A stretch of DNA of 64,000 bases from FEN-1139 sp038207155 (GCA_038207155.1 JBBRAB010000017.1:1-64000); one strand, 5' to 3'. Positions 33,895 through 43,378 are shown, counted from the stretch's first letter. The notes: generated by a model from the sequence alone, not told the origin. Numbers and translations are program-made.

Positions 33895-34632
33895 ATGACT
33901 TGGGCAATGCTCGAACCGCAGCAACTCGTCCGGCGCAGCTTCAGTTTCGTTGATCTGCCGCGGCGCAGCGGCGATAGCGAAGCGGTGGTGGGGGTGCACG
34001 TTCCGCGTGGGACGCCGCCCCCTGAGGGTTGGCCCATGCTGATCGTGCTGCATGGCTCTGGCGAGCGAGGTTGTGACGGCGACCGCGCGCTGGTTGATGC
34101 GCGCAGCTGGGTGTCGCAACCCGACGAGCCAGGGCGGATCGTCGTGGTACCGCAATGCCCGACCGAAGAGCGTTGGGTGGACGTGGATTGGAAGCAGGGG
34201 ACGTACGAATTTGAGCAGGTGGCGCAGAGCCGCATCCTGTCGCGCTTTCTGACCTGGCTCGAGCTGTTTGAGGCGCAGCAGCCCGTAGATCCAGGGCAGC
34301 GGTTGCTGACTGGACTGTCGATGGGTGGCTATGGAACTTGGGATCTCGGGCTTCGACATCCTGAGCGCTTTGCCGCGCTCCTGCCGATCTGCGGCGGAGG
34401 CGATCCCACCGAGGCCAAGCGTTTGCGGGACCTTCCGGTGCATGCGGTGCACGGCACGCTGGATGACGCGGTTCCGGTCGAGGCCAGTCGCGCGATGGTG
34501 CGAGCGCTTCGCGACGTGGCCGCGCCGGTCAAATACACCGAGTGGCCTGAAATGGGCCACGCCGTCTGGGCCCGAGCCTATGCAGAACCTCAGATACGCC
34601 GCTGGTTTCTCGGGCAAAAACGCGGGATTTAG
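33895..34632 (+). CDS. Alpha/beta hydrolase, phospholipase/carboxylesterase-like
   Basis: This protein of about 245 aa has an alpha/beta hydrolase core. The nucleophile elbow is GLSMGGYGTWDLGLRHPERF, the oxyanion region is IVLHGSGERG, the acid is likely in HGTLDDAVPV, and the His is in EMGHAVWARAY. The pattern matches esterase/feruloyl-esterase-like or PHB depolymerase-type proteins. No signal peptide is seen, so it is probably cytosolic. The start could be ATG 33895 or ATG 33907. It follows the CoA-disulfide reductase gene on the same strand after 97 nt. Confidence 0.82.
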   Translation: MTWAMLEPQQLVRRSFSFVDLPRRSGDSEAVVGVHVPRGTPPPEGWPMLIVLHGSGERGCDGDRALVDARSWVSQPDEPGRIVVVPQCPTEERWVDVDWKQGTYEFEQVAQSRILSRFLTWLELFEAQQPVDPGQRLLTGLSMGGYGTWDLGLRHPERFAALLPICGGGDPTEAKRLRDLPVHAVHGTLDDAVPVEASRAMVRALRDVAAPVKYTEWPEMGHAVWARAYAEPQIRRWFLGQKRGI

Positions 34633-34740
34633 CGGTCGCCGCCGGATCGTCGACGGACGGTCGAGCAGTCACAGTGGAAAATCGGAGGCCGTTCAAGAGT
34701 GCAGCTATTCTCGCGAGAAGCGAGGTAGAGTGCGCCGGTA

Positions 34741-37700
34741 ATGGCAAAGCTCAGACTGCATTCCCCGGCATCATTTCCGGGTATTGGTTCCGAAATCCTG
34801 ATCCCCGGCGATGATGTCATCATCGGTCGCGGACCGGAGGCTCACATCGCGCTGCCCGAGCCGAGTCTCTCCCCGCGTCACGCGCGTCTGGCGCGCGGAC
34901 CCGAGGGCTGGTGGGTGGTCGACCTCGGAAGTCAGAACGGCGTGTGGGTCGGACAGCAGCGTGTCCAGCAGCATCTGCTGCGCGCTGGAGAACTGCTACG
35001 CATTGGCGCGGTCGCTCTTGAGCTGATTCCTGACGCCGTCGAGGCGCAGCCGGGGCCCGTCGGCGGCACCCAGGTCATGCCCCAATTCGGAGCCCCAGTC
35101 GCCGCCGCCGCACCCGCGCAGCAGCCTCCGTTTGCAGCGACGGCTCCCGCAGCGCAGCCCGCATACGGCGCGCCCGCGCAGCAGCCAGGGGCTCCCATGG
35201 GCCAACCTGCGCCCTTTGGCGGCGCTCCTCCAGGTGCCCCTCGGCCTCCGAAGAAGTCCAAAACGGGACTATTCATGCTGCTCGGCGTGCTCGGTCTCGG
35301 CGCCGTCGGTGCAGCCGGTTACTTCGGTTGGCAAGCGACGCAGGGCTCCGGTGCCGGTGCAGCCGCGTCGGCTTCAGCCGCAGCCGTCGCTGGTGAGGCT
35401 CCCGCCGGCGCTCAGGGCCCGGTGCTCGCAAGCATCACGGTGACGCCCGGTATGCCCGAGCAGCCCGTCGTAGTCCCCAATGCCGTCAAGCTGACGATCG
35501 GTGGCAATGCGGTCTCCGCTGCCAGCAACCTCACGGTCTCCGCCGCGAGCCAGGTGGCACCCTCGCCAAGCCCGCTGCTGACCGCATCGGACAAGGCGTA
35601 TGAGATCAGTCTCTCCGAGGAGCCCGAGCTCCTGACTCCCGTGACGCTCGAGTTGACGGTCGATCCCGCGCACGTCGGCGGCCAGTCCCCGATCGCGGCC
35701 TTCTACGACAGTCAGCAGAAGCAGTGGCAGCTTGTTCCGACTGAGTACGACGCCGCCTCGCGCGTGGCGCGCGTTCACACGCGGCATCTCTCAGTCTGGA
35801 CGCTGTTCTATCCCGCAGCGGGGACCGCAGTGGAGCTCGGCAAGCGCGTCGCCGTCGTCTACTCCACGACCGCCACGCCCAGTCTCGGCACCAGGACGCT
35901 CGCGGCAAAAGAGCACGCTAGTCACGTCGCGGCTCGTCTCGACGAGGCCTTCAATCGCTACGAAGTCGCCGGATTTACCCTGCCAACTGGCACCACCTTC
36001 GCCGTAGTCGACACCGCGCTCGAGGCGGCCACCAAGGATCACGTTGCTCCGCACGCTGTGTTCACCGCGGGTGCCAGCACCCCGCCTGCTCTGGCCCACA
36101 GCGCAGCGCGTCAGGCCTTCCTCGCGATCGAGCAGGTGTCTCTGAGCACGCGCGCACTTGCCGCGCGCCGCTGGTGGGCAGTGTCCTCTGCTGAGTTCGC
36201 GGCCCGCGCCTTTGCAGGTAACCCTGCGCTCGGCCTTACTTCGAAGTTCCTCGACACCCCGCTGACCGCAGCCGACACCAAGCATGAGCTCGAGGCCGCG
36301 TCGCTCGTGGCGTTCGTCGTGGGCTCCAAGGACCGTCTGCCGATGGTGCTCGCGCAGGTGACCGAGGCGATCCGCGCCGAGGACTCGGCGAACGGTCGTT
36401 CGACGCCGTCACCCGTGTCCGCGGTCGAGACGGGCGTCAAGAAGGCCACCGGAAGCGCGCTCGTTGAGCATTATCTGCGCTTTGCGGGCTGGTTGCTGTT
36501 TGATACCACGGGCGCCAATCCCAAGGCGAATCTCGCCGAGCTCTGCGCCAAGACCGGTGAACTCGACGCCGCCGCACACGACGCCAAGACCGACGAGACG
36601 GTTGCCAGCGGTTACACCGCGAAGGTCAACTGCATTGTGCGCAAGGGTGGTGGCAAGCCGCAGCCCCTGGCGCTGCGTCTCGGCGGAACGCTCACGCCAG
36701 GCTTTGCCGGCGCGGCCTATCGCCTCAAGGACAACAAGGCCGTCAAGGGCGCCAAGCCCTTCGGCAGACTCGCCAAGGGCGTGCCACTCAAGGTGGACTT
36801 CGCCTCTGAGGATCGCGTCTACGTGTTGCTAGCCAACCCCAGCGTCGAGCGCGAAGCCGCGGTTGCCGTCGAGGTTTCCGACTCAGCGATCGTGACGGTG
36901 CTGACTCCCGCCGAGGATGGCGTCATCAAGCCCAAGCAGCCTCAGCACTTCAGTCTGGAGCTGAGTGACGTCCCCGCGGCGCTCAAGAAGATCGCCGTCG
37001 AATGGGATTTTGGTGACGGCAGTCCCGTGGTCAAGGGTGAGGGCGCGGTTGCCAAGGGCAAGGCCAAGCTCGAGGCCGAGCACGCGTTTGACAAGGATCA
37101 GGAGTTTGCCGTCAAGGTGACCTACTTCGATGCCTCCAAGGCGCGCACGCGCTTGGGCACCGCGGTCACCAGTGTGATCGTCAGCTCACGCACGGTCTCG
37201 CTGTCGGCTCCGACGGCCGCGGCGCACGCAGCGGCACCAGCGGTATTTGCAGCCAAGCTGACGGCGGGCGCCGCTCCTGAGTCGCCTCTCTGGAGCTTTG
37301 ACTTCGGTGACAAGACCGCTCCCGTGGCGAGTCCGCTGCCGCAGGTGGCTCACACCTACGCGGCTGCTGGTGAGTTCACGGTGGAAGTGACGCTCGCCTC
37401 GGGCAAAACTCCCAAGGCGATCCTCGCGAGCGCCAAGGTCACCGTCAAAATTGCCGCAGCTCTAGCGATTCCCGCACCGAGCGCGGCACCAAGCGCAGCA
37501 CCGAGCGCGGCACCAAGCGCAGCCCCGAGCGCGGCACCAAGCGCGGCACCAAGCGCGGCACCGAGCGCGGCACCGAGCGCAACGGCGGCGCCTGCCAACA
37601 CTGGAAAGACGGGTCCGGCTGCAACCAGTACGGCCAAGCCCAGTGCAACGGCGGCGCCGGCTAACACCAAGGGCAGCGCGGCGCCGGCATCCACGGCCAA

Positions 37701-37755
37701 CAAGGGCAAGAACGTTGTGCCGGATGGCAAGGCGCCTCCACTGACGAAGAAGTGA
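34741..37755 (+). CDS. FHA-TM-PKD protein with Ala/Pro/Ser tail
   Basis: This 1004-aa protein has an N-terminal cytoplasmic FHA domain (about 20-95: VIIGRGPEAHIALPEPSLS, LGSQNGVWVG), a Gly/Ala/Pro/Gln linker, and one membrane helix (about 178-197: LFMLLGVLGLGAVGAAGYFG). The extracytoplasmic part includes a beta domain (about 230-360), a helical alpha region (about 360-620), and two PKD-like domains marked VEWDFGDGSP and LWSFDFGDKTAP. Nine APSA units (911-946) and an Ala/Thr/Lys-rich tail follow. The layout links inside phospho-signals to an outside scaffold. FHA lacks the usual N of STNGT (SQNGV). Two hairpins follow the gene. Confidence 0.85.
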   Translation: MAKLRLHSPASFPGIGSEILIPGDDVIIGRGPEAHIALPEPSLSPRHARLARGPEGWWVVDLGSQNGVWVGQQRVQQHLLRAGELLRIGAVALELIPDAVEAQPGPVGGTQVMPQFGAPVAAAAPAQQPPFAATAPAAQPAYGAPAQQPGAPMGQPAPFGGAPPGAPRPPKKSKTGLFMLLGVLGLGAVGAAGYFGWQATQGSGAGAAASASAAAVAGEAPAGAQGPVLASITVTPGMPEQPVVVPNAVKLTIGGNAVSAASNLTVSAASQVAPSPSPLLTASDKAYEISLSEEPELLTPVTLELTVDPAHVGGQSPIAAFYDSQQKQWQLVPTEYDAASRVARVHTRHLSVWTLFYPAAGTAVELGKRVAVVYSTTATPSLGTRTLAAKEHASHVAARLDEAFNRYEVAGFTLPTGTTFAVVDTALEAATKDHVAPHAVFTAGASTPPALAHSAARQAFLAIEQVSLSTRALAARRWWAVSSAEFAARAFAGNPALGLTSKFLDTPLTAADTKHELEAASLVAFVVGSKDRLPMVLAQVTEAIRAEDSANGRSTPSPVSAVETGVKKATGSALVEHYLRFAGWLLFDTTGANPKANLAELCAKTGELDAAAHDAKTDETVASGYTAKVNCIVRKGGGKPQPLALRLGGTLTPGFAGAAYRLKDNKAVKGAKPFGRLAKGVPLKVDFASEDRVYVLLANPSVEREAAVAVEVSDSAIVTVLTPAEDGVIKPKQPQHFSLELSDVPAALKKIAVEWDFGDGSPVVKGEGAVAKGKAKLEAEHAFDKDQEFAVKVTYFDASKARTRLGTAVTSVIVSSRTVSLSAPTAAAHAAAPAVFAAKLTAGAAPESPLWSFDFGDKTAPVASPLPQVAHTYAAAGEFTVEVTLASGKTPKAILASAKVTVKIAAALAIPAPSAAPSAAPSAAPSAAPSAAPSAAPSAAPSAAPSATAAPANTGKTGPAATSTAKPSATAAPANTKGSAAPASTANKGKNVVPDGKAPPLTKK
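37474..37581 (+). repeat. 12-bp tandem repeat coding APSA x 9
   Basis: Nine in-frame units of the type GCACCGAGCGCG (alternating CCG/CCA and GCG/GCA) encode Ala-Pro-Ser-Ala. This is a likely length-variable tract that may extend the surface domain away from the envelope. Confidence 0.9.
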
Positions 37756-37764
37756 GCCGCTGAC

Positions 37765-37794
37765 GCAGCGGGCTCGACGCGTTGAGCCCGCTGC
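37765..37794 (+). terminator. Hairpin 1 after the FHA-PKD gene
   Basis: A perfect 11-bp inverted repeat (GCAGCGGGCTC) with an 8-nt loop begins 9 nt past the stop codon. There is no T-run. Confidence 0.55.
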
Positions 37795-37818
37795 GACCAC
37801 TTCGCTCGAGAACGCATT

Positions 37819-37853
37819 GACGGGTTCGGTTCGCCGAGCCCGTCGGCGTTTTG
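37819..37853 (+). terminator. Hairpin 2 after the FHA-PKD gene
   Basis: An 11-bp stem (one G-T pair) with a TTCG tetraloop is followed by GGCGTTTTG. Together with the preceding hairpin it forms a double terminator. Confidence 0.75.
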
Positions 37854-37885
37854 TCTGCTGTTGACGGCACGGCGCGGGCTGCTCG

Positions 37886-38474
37886 CTACTGCAAAATGGT
37901 CAGCCCGAGCGTGGGGTAGGCCAGAATCCCGGAATTGCTCAAATTCTGAGTCGTCAGTCCCGCCGCAAGGTCCGCTTCAGCGTGCAGCTTTAGCCACCAG
38001 GCAGGAGACAACACCACACCAACGGCGAACACGGGATAGAGCGTGAGGGTGCTGCAAACGCGCCACGAAAGCCGAAGCCCAGGCTCAAATCCACCCCGGC
38101 CCGAGCTTGCTTCAGCAACTGTCGTCGAAATGCGAGCCGCCAGCCACTGGTGGCCAGTCGGGCTCCAACTCCCAGTCTTTAGCGGGTGAATAGGCCAATC
38201 CCATGTGGGCAATGATCGCCGGCGGATTCATTCCGAGATTCGCCGCCCCTGCCAGCAGCCGGCGTTTCTCGTCGTCGCTAAGGGGACGCGAACTAGACGC
38301 CTGGTCGAGTGCGACCGCCGCGTCTACAACCTTGGCGATCGAGCCGGTCGAGAGCGACAGATCCGTGCCGAGCTCCGTCTGATAGTGACCTGGTTCCGGG
38401 ACGTGGCCAGGTTGAAAGCTGGACAAATCCGTCGCGCATCCCGACGTGACCACGCCGCTACAAACACAAGCCAA
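37886..38474 (-). pseudogene. Frameshifted outer-surface lipoprotein gene
   Basis: Reading on the minus strand, the first part (from TTG 38474) encodes a lipobox-like VVTSGC and a helical region ending in MGLAYSPAKDWEL. The frame then breaks near 38165. A single missing base, restoring DWELGARLATSGWRL, would continue into ARLATSGWRLAFRRQLLKQA, then GVDLSLGFGF, which looks like a surface beta-strand protein. A second disruption between about 38060 and 38110 moves the frame again into TLTLYPVFAVGVVLSPAWWL, then the C-terminus ending TILQ. No ATG fits the N-terminus (an ATC stands where one could have been). Two frameshifts make this a pseudogene. Confidence 0.6.
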
Positions 38475-38557
38475 TAGACGATTCAGGTGACGTACAGCTG
38501 CGCGGATTGTGACCCGTGCCTGGAGGAATACAAGTGCCGCCTGGTTATGGCTTGCAC

Positions 38558-38606
38558 GTCGTGACTACGATTGCGAGTCGCGGCGAGTCGCAATCGTAGT
38601 CACGAC
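38558..38606. repeat. Perfect 19-bp inverted repeat
   Basis: GTCGTGACTACGATTGCGA (38558-38576) has an exact inverted copy at 38588-38606, across an 11-nt spacer. There is no T-tract and no flanking transposase. It may be an extragenic palindromic element or MITE end. Confidence 0.9.
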
Positions 38607-38868
38607 TGCGGTGGAGGCCATCACGGTGCGCCGCCACTCGCTCTCGCGCGTTGCGGGCAACTTGCATGCTTGAACTCGATGGCAGTGGTCCCGGCGGATT
38701 TCCTCGGGCGACTGTGCCGGTTTCAGCCCCCGCAGGAATTGTGCACCTTGGGCCCCGTTATTCGTCACGGCCCCTCTTGCGGTCCGGTTGCGGCCCGGAT
38801 AGCGTCGATCTCGTCAGGCTGGAGGCAGGGGCAGTGGTTGCCCTTGCGGGCGCGAAAGGGGCAGGGCA

Positions 38869-39821
38869 ATGACTCAAGCAAAGGGTTGCGAACGGTATTC
38901 GGTTCGAGGTTATCTGGGGCTCGGCGGGTGCTCCGTTTTTCTAACATTGGCGGTGTCGAACCTGCTCGGTTGCACTCGCGCGACGGTACTTTGGTCGCGC
39001 CGCGCGCCACTCTGGGGCTCGCTCCTGTTGGCACGAGCGTCGGACATCGCGGGAGCTTTTTTGCGCGCACCATTGATGCGGCCGAGGCCAGGAGCAAGCT
39101 CACCTTCGAGCCGTTTGACTATTGGTATGAGTTGCGCGACATTCGGCCCTTGGCGGCTTGCGCGATGCGATTCAAGTCGCCGGCGGGCAACGCACTGTTA
39201 GGCTACGAGAATAGAAGTGATTTCGCAGTGACGGTACCGCGAGGGCAGGCCAACAGCTACGGACCAAAGAGCCTCGATCAGCCGCAGGAGGTCTTTCTTC
39301 CCGGCAAGCACGAACAGGCTCACTGGGCAGACTATGCTCTCAATCTTGGGCTTGTATGGAAGCTCGCGGGCGACTCGGCGGCGGTGGATGCGGGCACGCG
39401 TCACTGCGGGTTTGCTGACTTGACACCCGAGCAGCAGGCCAACCGGCAGTCCGTCGCAGCTCCAATGCCCGAGCCGCGCAGTGCGCTCCCCAGCGCGCTG
39501 CGAGCCCTCATTAAGCCGGATATCCCCAGCTCCGCCAAATACCAGCCGAGCGCGCCGTTTGTTCACGAAGTGAAGCTTTACCGTCGCGCGGCTCCCGCAG
39601 CAGGGGGCTCAACCACGGGCATCGCCCCAGCGGGCGGGCAAAGTGAGGGCGGCACTGCCGAAATAACCCAGGCGCTAGGAGTCGCCGATCGGACCGAACG
39701 AGCCCCTTTCCGCTTCAAGGTAACGTCAGTCCACTACTCGGAGTCCGAGGGCGCCTGCGGCTCGGTCGATCCCTATACGGCTGTAGAATTCCTCAAAATA
39801 AATAAGATCCGGATCTTGTAA
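38869..39821 (+). pseudogene. Probable frameshifted lipoprotein gene
   Basis: A good lipoprotein signal begins at ATG 38869 (VFLTLAVSNLLGC, Cys35), but its frame soon loses protein character and stops at 39201. The neighbouring frame, open to 39821, then carries convincing coding sequence: TFEPFDYWYELRDIRPLAAC, then GNALLGYENRSDFAVTVPRG, and a C-terminal part with YRRAAPAAGGSTTG. The two frames would join with one indel between about 38985 and 39050. If this is not a frameshift, the real gene is only the second frame with an unclear start. No family is recognised. Confidence 0.5.
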
Positions 39822-40508
39822 CCCGCCACGTTGCCCACTCATGCCAACCGACATGCAGCGAGCAACCGTGCTGCGTCCCGCGCCTCAATGGTGTCGATAC
39901 GCTACCGCCGCGTCGCAAGGTCGCGCGTCGCGAGCAGCCGTCACCACGCCGCGCAAAACAAAATGCTAGCAGCTCTCGCTATGGGAGTCGCTTGCGAGTC
40001 CCGCTATGTCCCGCTACCAGTGACGTCAGCGAACCAGCTGCGTCTCGCTACCAGTGACGCCCGTAAACCTTGCTCGGACTGTGATCCGGGGGGGAGTGCT
40101 AGTCATGCGGGCGTGTCGCTCACGGACTACCGTCTCGAACCCAGCGAGCCGATGGCTCCGACGCGCACGCGACGGGCGGAGATGACGGAGCGCGAGCCGC
40201 ACGAGGTGATAGCCCAGCATCGCATCGCATCGCGCAGCTCCCCGCCGAGCAGGCGCAGCAGCTCCCCGCCGAGTTGGAGCCTCTGCCCCAGGGGACCTGA
40301 GCCCAGTCCAGGAACGGCTGCGGGTTTTGTCTTGGCGGCGTGGTGACGCCGAGCGACGGGTAACGATTCCCTCCCACTGACTTCACCCTATTCGCCCGCA
40401 TACCGATGAAGGTCCGAGTAGGAGACGGGTGCCGCGGGTAGGTGACCCTAGGGATATTCCTAGGTCGCGGGCGGGCTGGACGGGCAAATCTGCTGTATTA
40501 TTCGGCCA
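39822..40508. other. 687-bp region without a convincing gene
   Basis: There is a weak 171-codon open frame rich in Ser/Arg that I do not trust. Visible structure includes two direct copies of CGCTACCAGTGACG (40012 and 40046) and two copies of CAGCTCCCCGCCGAG (40235 and 40259). It also holds the palindromic site at 40447. A TATTAT (about 40496) just before the next gene may be a -10 box, implying a very short leader. Confidence 0.6.
40447..40464. promoter_or_regulatory. Paired CCTAGG palindrome upstream of Cys-repeat lipoprotein
   Basis: Two CCTAGG hexamers flank GATATT, 45 bp before the start of the gene at 40509. As an AT-rich island in GC-rich DNA it is a plausible operator. There is no further proof. 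Confidence 0.35.
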
Positions 40509-43352
40509 ATGGCGCGCCTCAAATATGCCCTCGCGGCAACCCTCTTAGTTTTCGCTGGAGCACTCGTCGCAGCTTGCTCCAGCACTGACTACACCACCAG
40601 CTCGGCCAACTGCGACAACGGCCAACTCGACACCGGTGAGACGGACGTCGACTGTGGTGGTGACTGCGGCAAGTGCTCGGCAGGCAAGCTCTGCTCCAAG
40701 CCCGAGGATTGTGCCAACGCGCTGCCCTGCACCGAGGGGCGTTGCCAGCAGGCGCACTGTACCGACAAGGTGAAGAACGAGGACGAGATCGCGGTTGATT
40801 GTGGTGGCGCTTGCGGCGGGTGTCCCGAGAACACCGCATGCACCAAGGACGTTGACTGCGTGAGCTCGAACTGCAGCGCCGGCAAGTGCCAGCCAGCATC
40901 CTGCACGGACAAGAAGAAGAATCAGTCGGAAACGGACGTCGACTGCGGCGATCCGCTCAAGCTCTGCGTGCTGTGCGGAAGTGGCAAGGCCTGCGTGAAG
41001 GCGGACCAATGCGAGAGCAAGATCTGCACGACTGGTAAATGTGCGGCTCCGACCTGCACGGACAAGCTCGCTAACGGGCTGGAGGGCGGCGTCGATTGCG
41101 GCGGTACCTGCCCGACCCTGTGCGGCGAAGGAAGTGCTTGCAAAGAAGGGCAGGACTGCTCGAGCGGCGTCTGTGTCAAGGGCAGCTGCATCGCCCCTTC
41201 CTGTGGTGACCAAACGCGCAACGGTACCGAGACAGACGTGGACTGCGGCGGGAGCTGCGACAAGTGTGCCCTCGGGTCCCGGTGTGCCAAGGCCTCCGAT
41301 TGCAAGATAGCGAGCTGCAACAAGGGCATCTGCGAGCGACCAGGCTGTACCAATGGGGTCAAGGCTGATGGTGAAACGGACAAGGACTGCGGCGGCCCGG
41401 AGTGCAAACCTTGCGCGGACACGAAGATCTGCTTGGCCGACCCGGATTGCGAGAGCAAGGTCTGTGCGGGCAACTTCTGCGCGGTGCCAAGCTGCAACGA
41501 TTCGAGAAGGAACGGTGCCGAGGGTGACATCGACTGCGGAGGCACCTGCGCCAAACTCTGCGTGAAGGACCAATCCTGCACCGTCAGTGGCGACTGTACG
41601 GACAAGATCTGCTCCGCGCACAAGTGTGCGGCCCCGGCGTGCGACGATTGGCAACAAAACGGCGGTGAGACCGGTAAGGACTGCGGCGGTTCTTGCGCAG
41701 CGACCAAGAAGTGCACTCAGGGCGTCGGCTGCGACGTCAACGGTGACTGCACGAGCGGGGTCTGTAACGCCGGGATCTGTGCGGCTCCCAGCTGCACTGA
41801 TGGCGTGCTGAACCAGACCGAGACGGACAAGGACTGCAGTGGCGGCTGTAACCCCTGCGCTGATGGCAAGAGTTGCAAGGCCGTGGACGACTGCGTGAGC
41901 AGCGTCTGTAGCGGCGGAGCCTGCGCTGTGCCGACCTGCATCGACACGAAGAAGAACGGGACTGAGGCGGGCCCTGATTGCGGCGTCGCCTGCCCCGGTA
42001 AGCTCTGCGGCGTCGGGGTCACCTGCGGCGGAGACGGTGACTGCGGCTCAGGGGCTTGCACGGCAGGCAAGTGCGCTTCCGCCAGTTGCTCCGATGGTCG
42101 AAAGAACGACAGAGAGTCTGATGTGGACTGCGGAGCCAGCTGCCCGACGAAATGCGGCAGTGGCCAGAGCTGCGCGGGTGAAAGTGACTGTTCCTCATCG
42201 CTGTCCTGCGTGCGCAGCGTCTGCAAATCCGCCGCTTGCAATGACGAAGCCCAGAACGGTTCAGAGACGGATGTGGATTGCGGCGGCAGCTGCGGAGCCT
42301 GCCCGGATGGCGGGAAATGCGCCGGCTCAGGCAGTAACTGCATCAGCAAGGTCTGCAACGGCTCAAGCCGTTGCGCGGCGGCGAGCTGCTCCGACAGAAT
42401 GAAGAACCAGCTCCCGATCGTCGAGTCCGACGTGGATTGCGGGGGCCCTTGCTCCACCAAATGCGCCACCGGCATGATCTGTGCCACCGGCACCGACTGC
42501 GTGAGTGGTGTCTGCTCCACTAACAAGTGCGCCGCTCCCGGCTGCGATACGATCAAGAACGGTGACGAGACCGATCTCGACTGTGGTGGCTCGGGTGGAA
42601 CGAACGGGTGTGCCACCCTCTGCGCGGTGAACAAGAGCTGCGCGGACGATGCCGACTGCGCAAGCTCGTGGTGCAATCCCTCAAACGAATGTGCGAACCC
42701 AAGCTGCACCGACACGCTCCAGAATGGTACGGAGACGGACGTGGACTGCGGCGGCTCTTGCTCCTCCTCAGGCAAAACTTGCGCCATTACCAAGAAATGC
42801 AAGGTCGCAATCGACTGCTTCAACGCTTGGTGCAACGGCGGCGCCTGCGCCACGCCCTCCTGCACGGACACCATCTTCAATGGCCTGGAGACCGGTAAGG
42901 ACTGCGGCGGCTCGGTCTGCGTCAGTTCGACCTGTACCATCAACGCCAACGCCAACGTCAACGCCTGCTACCAGTGCAAGGGTACGGGTGGCTGTAGCGT
43001 CGACCAGGATTGCCGCTCGCAGAGCTGTGATACCGGGGCCAAGACCTGCAAAGTGCCCCCGGCCACGAGCGCCAACACGACCGCTGCCGAGCGCGTGGGC
43101 TGCTTGCTCACCAAGCAGGATGGCGGAACCTGCTGGCCCTGCTCCGCTGGAACCTACGGCGGCAATCAAGCCGACGAGTCTATCTGCTGGCAGCACTTGA
43201 CCTGCTACGCCCGGAAGAACTGCAGGCCGGGTCAGCCGTGCGCCGACAGCGCCGGTGCCTGTGGAGTCAACATCATTGGTGGTGGATCCGCTCCACAGGG
43301 CATGGCGGTGAAGACTTTCAACGAGACCGCCCCCGACTGCACCTGTCCGTAA
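40509..43352 (+). CDS. Large lipoprotein with 16 cysteine-rich repeats
   Basis: This 947-aa predicted lipoprotein has the signal MARLKYALAATLLVFAGALVAAC (Cys23). Residues about 34-830 consist of 16 repeats of about 45-52 residues. Each is built around ETDVDCGGSC, then KC, G..C, DC, SGVC, GKC and AAPSC, giving roughly eight cysteines per unit, which probably form disulfides. Acidic residues in ETDVDC could bind metal. The last about 100 residues are a different Cys-rich domain (GGTCWPCSAGTYGGN). The protein is expected on the cell surface as a stiff stalk or adhesin. A shared terminator lies after the gene. Confidence 0.88.
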   Translation: MARLKYALAATLLVFAGALVAACSSTDYTTSSANCDNGQLDTGETDVDCGGDCGKCSAGKLCSKPEDCANALPCTEGRCQQAHCTDKVKNEDEIAVDCGGACGGCPENTACTKDVDCVSSNCSAGKCQPASCTDKKKNQSETDVDCGDPLKLCVLCGSGKACVKADQCESKICTTGKCAAPTCTDKLANGLEGGVDCGGTCPTLCGEGSACKEGQDCSSGVCVKGSCIAPSCGDQTRNGTETDVDCGGSCDKCALGSRCAKASDCKIASCNKGICERPGCTNGVKADGETDKDCGGPECKPCADTKICLADPDCESKVCAGNFCAVPSCNDSRRNGAEGDIDCGGTCAKLCVKDQSCTVSGDCTDKICSAHKCAAPACDDWQQNGGETGKDCGGSCAATKKCTQGVGCDVNGDCTSGVCNAGICAAPSCTDGVLNQTETDKDCSGGCNPCADGKSCKAVDDCVSSVCSGGACAVPTCIDTKKNGTEAGPDCGVACPGKLCGVGVTCGGDGDCGSGACTAGKCASASCSDGRKNDRESDVDCGASCPTKCGSGQSCAGESDCSSSLSCVRSVCKSAACNDEAQNGSETDVDCGGSCGACPDGGKCAGSGSNCISKVCNGSSRCAAASCSDRMKNQLPIVESDVDCGGPCSTKCATGMICATGTDCVSGVCSTNKCAAPGCDTIKNGDETDLDCGGSGGTNGCATLCAVNKSCADDADCASSWCNPSNECANPSCTDTLQNGTETDVDCGGSCSSSGKTCAITKKCKVAIDCFNAWCNGGACATPSCTDTIFNGLETGKDCGGSVCVSSTCTINANANVNACYQCKGTGGCSVDQDCRSQSCDTGAKTCKVPPATSANTTAAERVGCLLTKQDGGTCWPCSAGTYGGNQADESICWQHLTCYARKNCRPGQPCADSAGACGVNIIGGGSAPQGMAVKTFNETAPDCTCP

Positions 43353-43378
43353 CCCACGCCGCACCAACCCCAATAAGC

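Noticed and set aside
37356..37817. Minus-strand frame encoding a Gly/Ala repeat
   Set aside because: It is the reverse reading of the APSA-coding tandem repeat.
40231..40273. CRISPR-like repeats
   Set aside because: Only two 15-bp copies at 24-bp spacing, with no further units and no cas genes.
39831..40346. 171-codon open frame in the gene-poor stretch
   Set aside because: Ser/Arg-rich composition, no ribosome site, no motif, and it spans short direct repeats.
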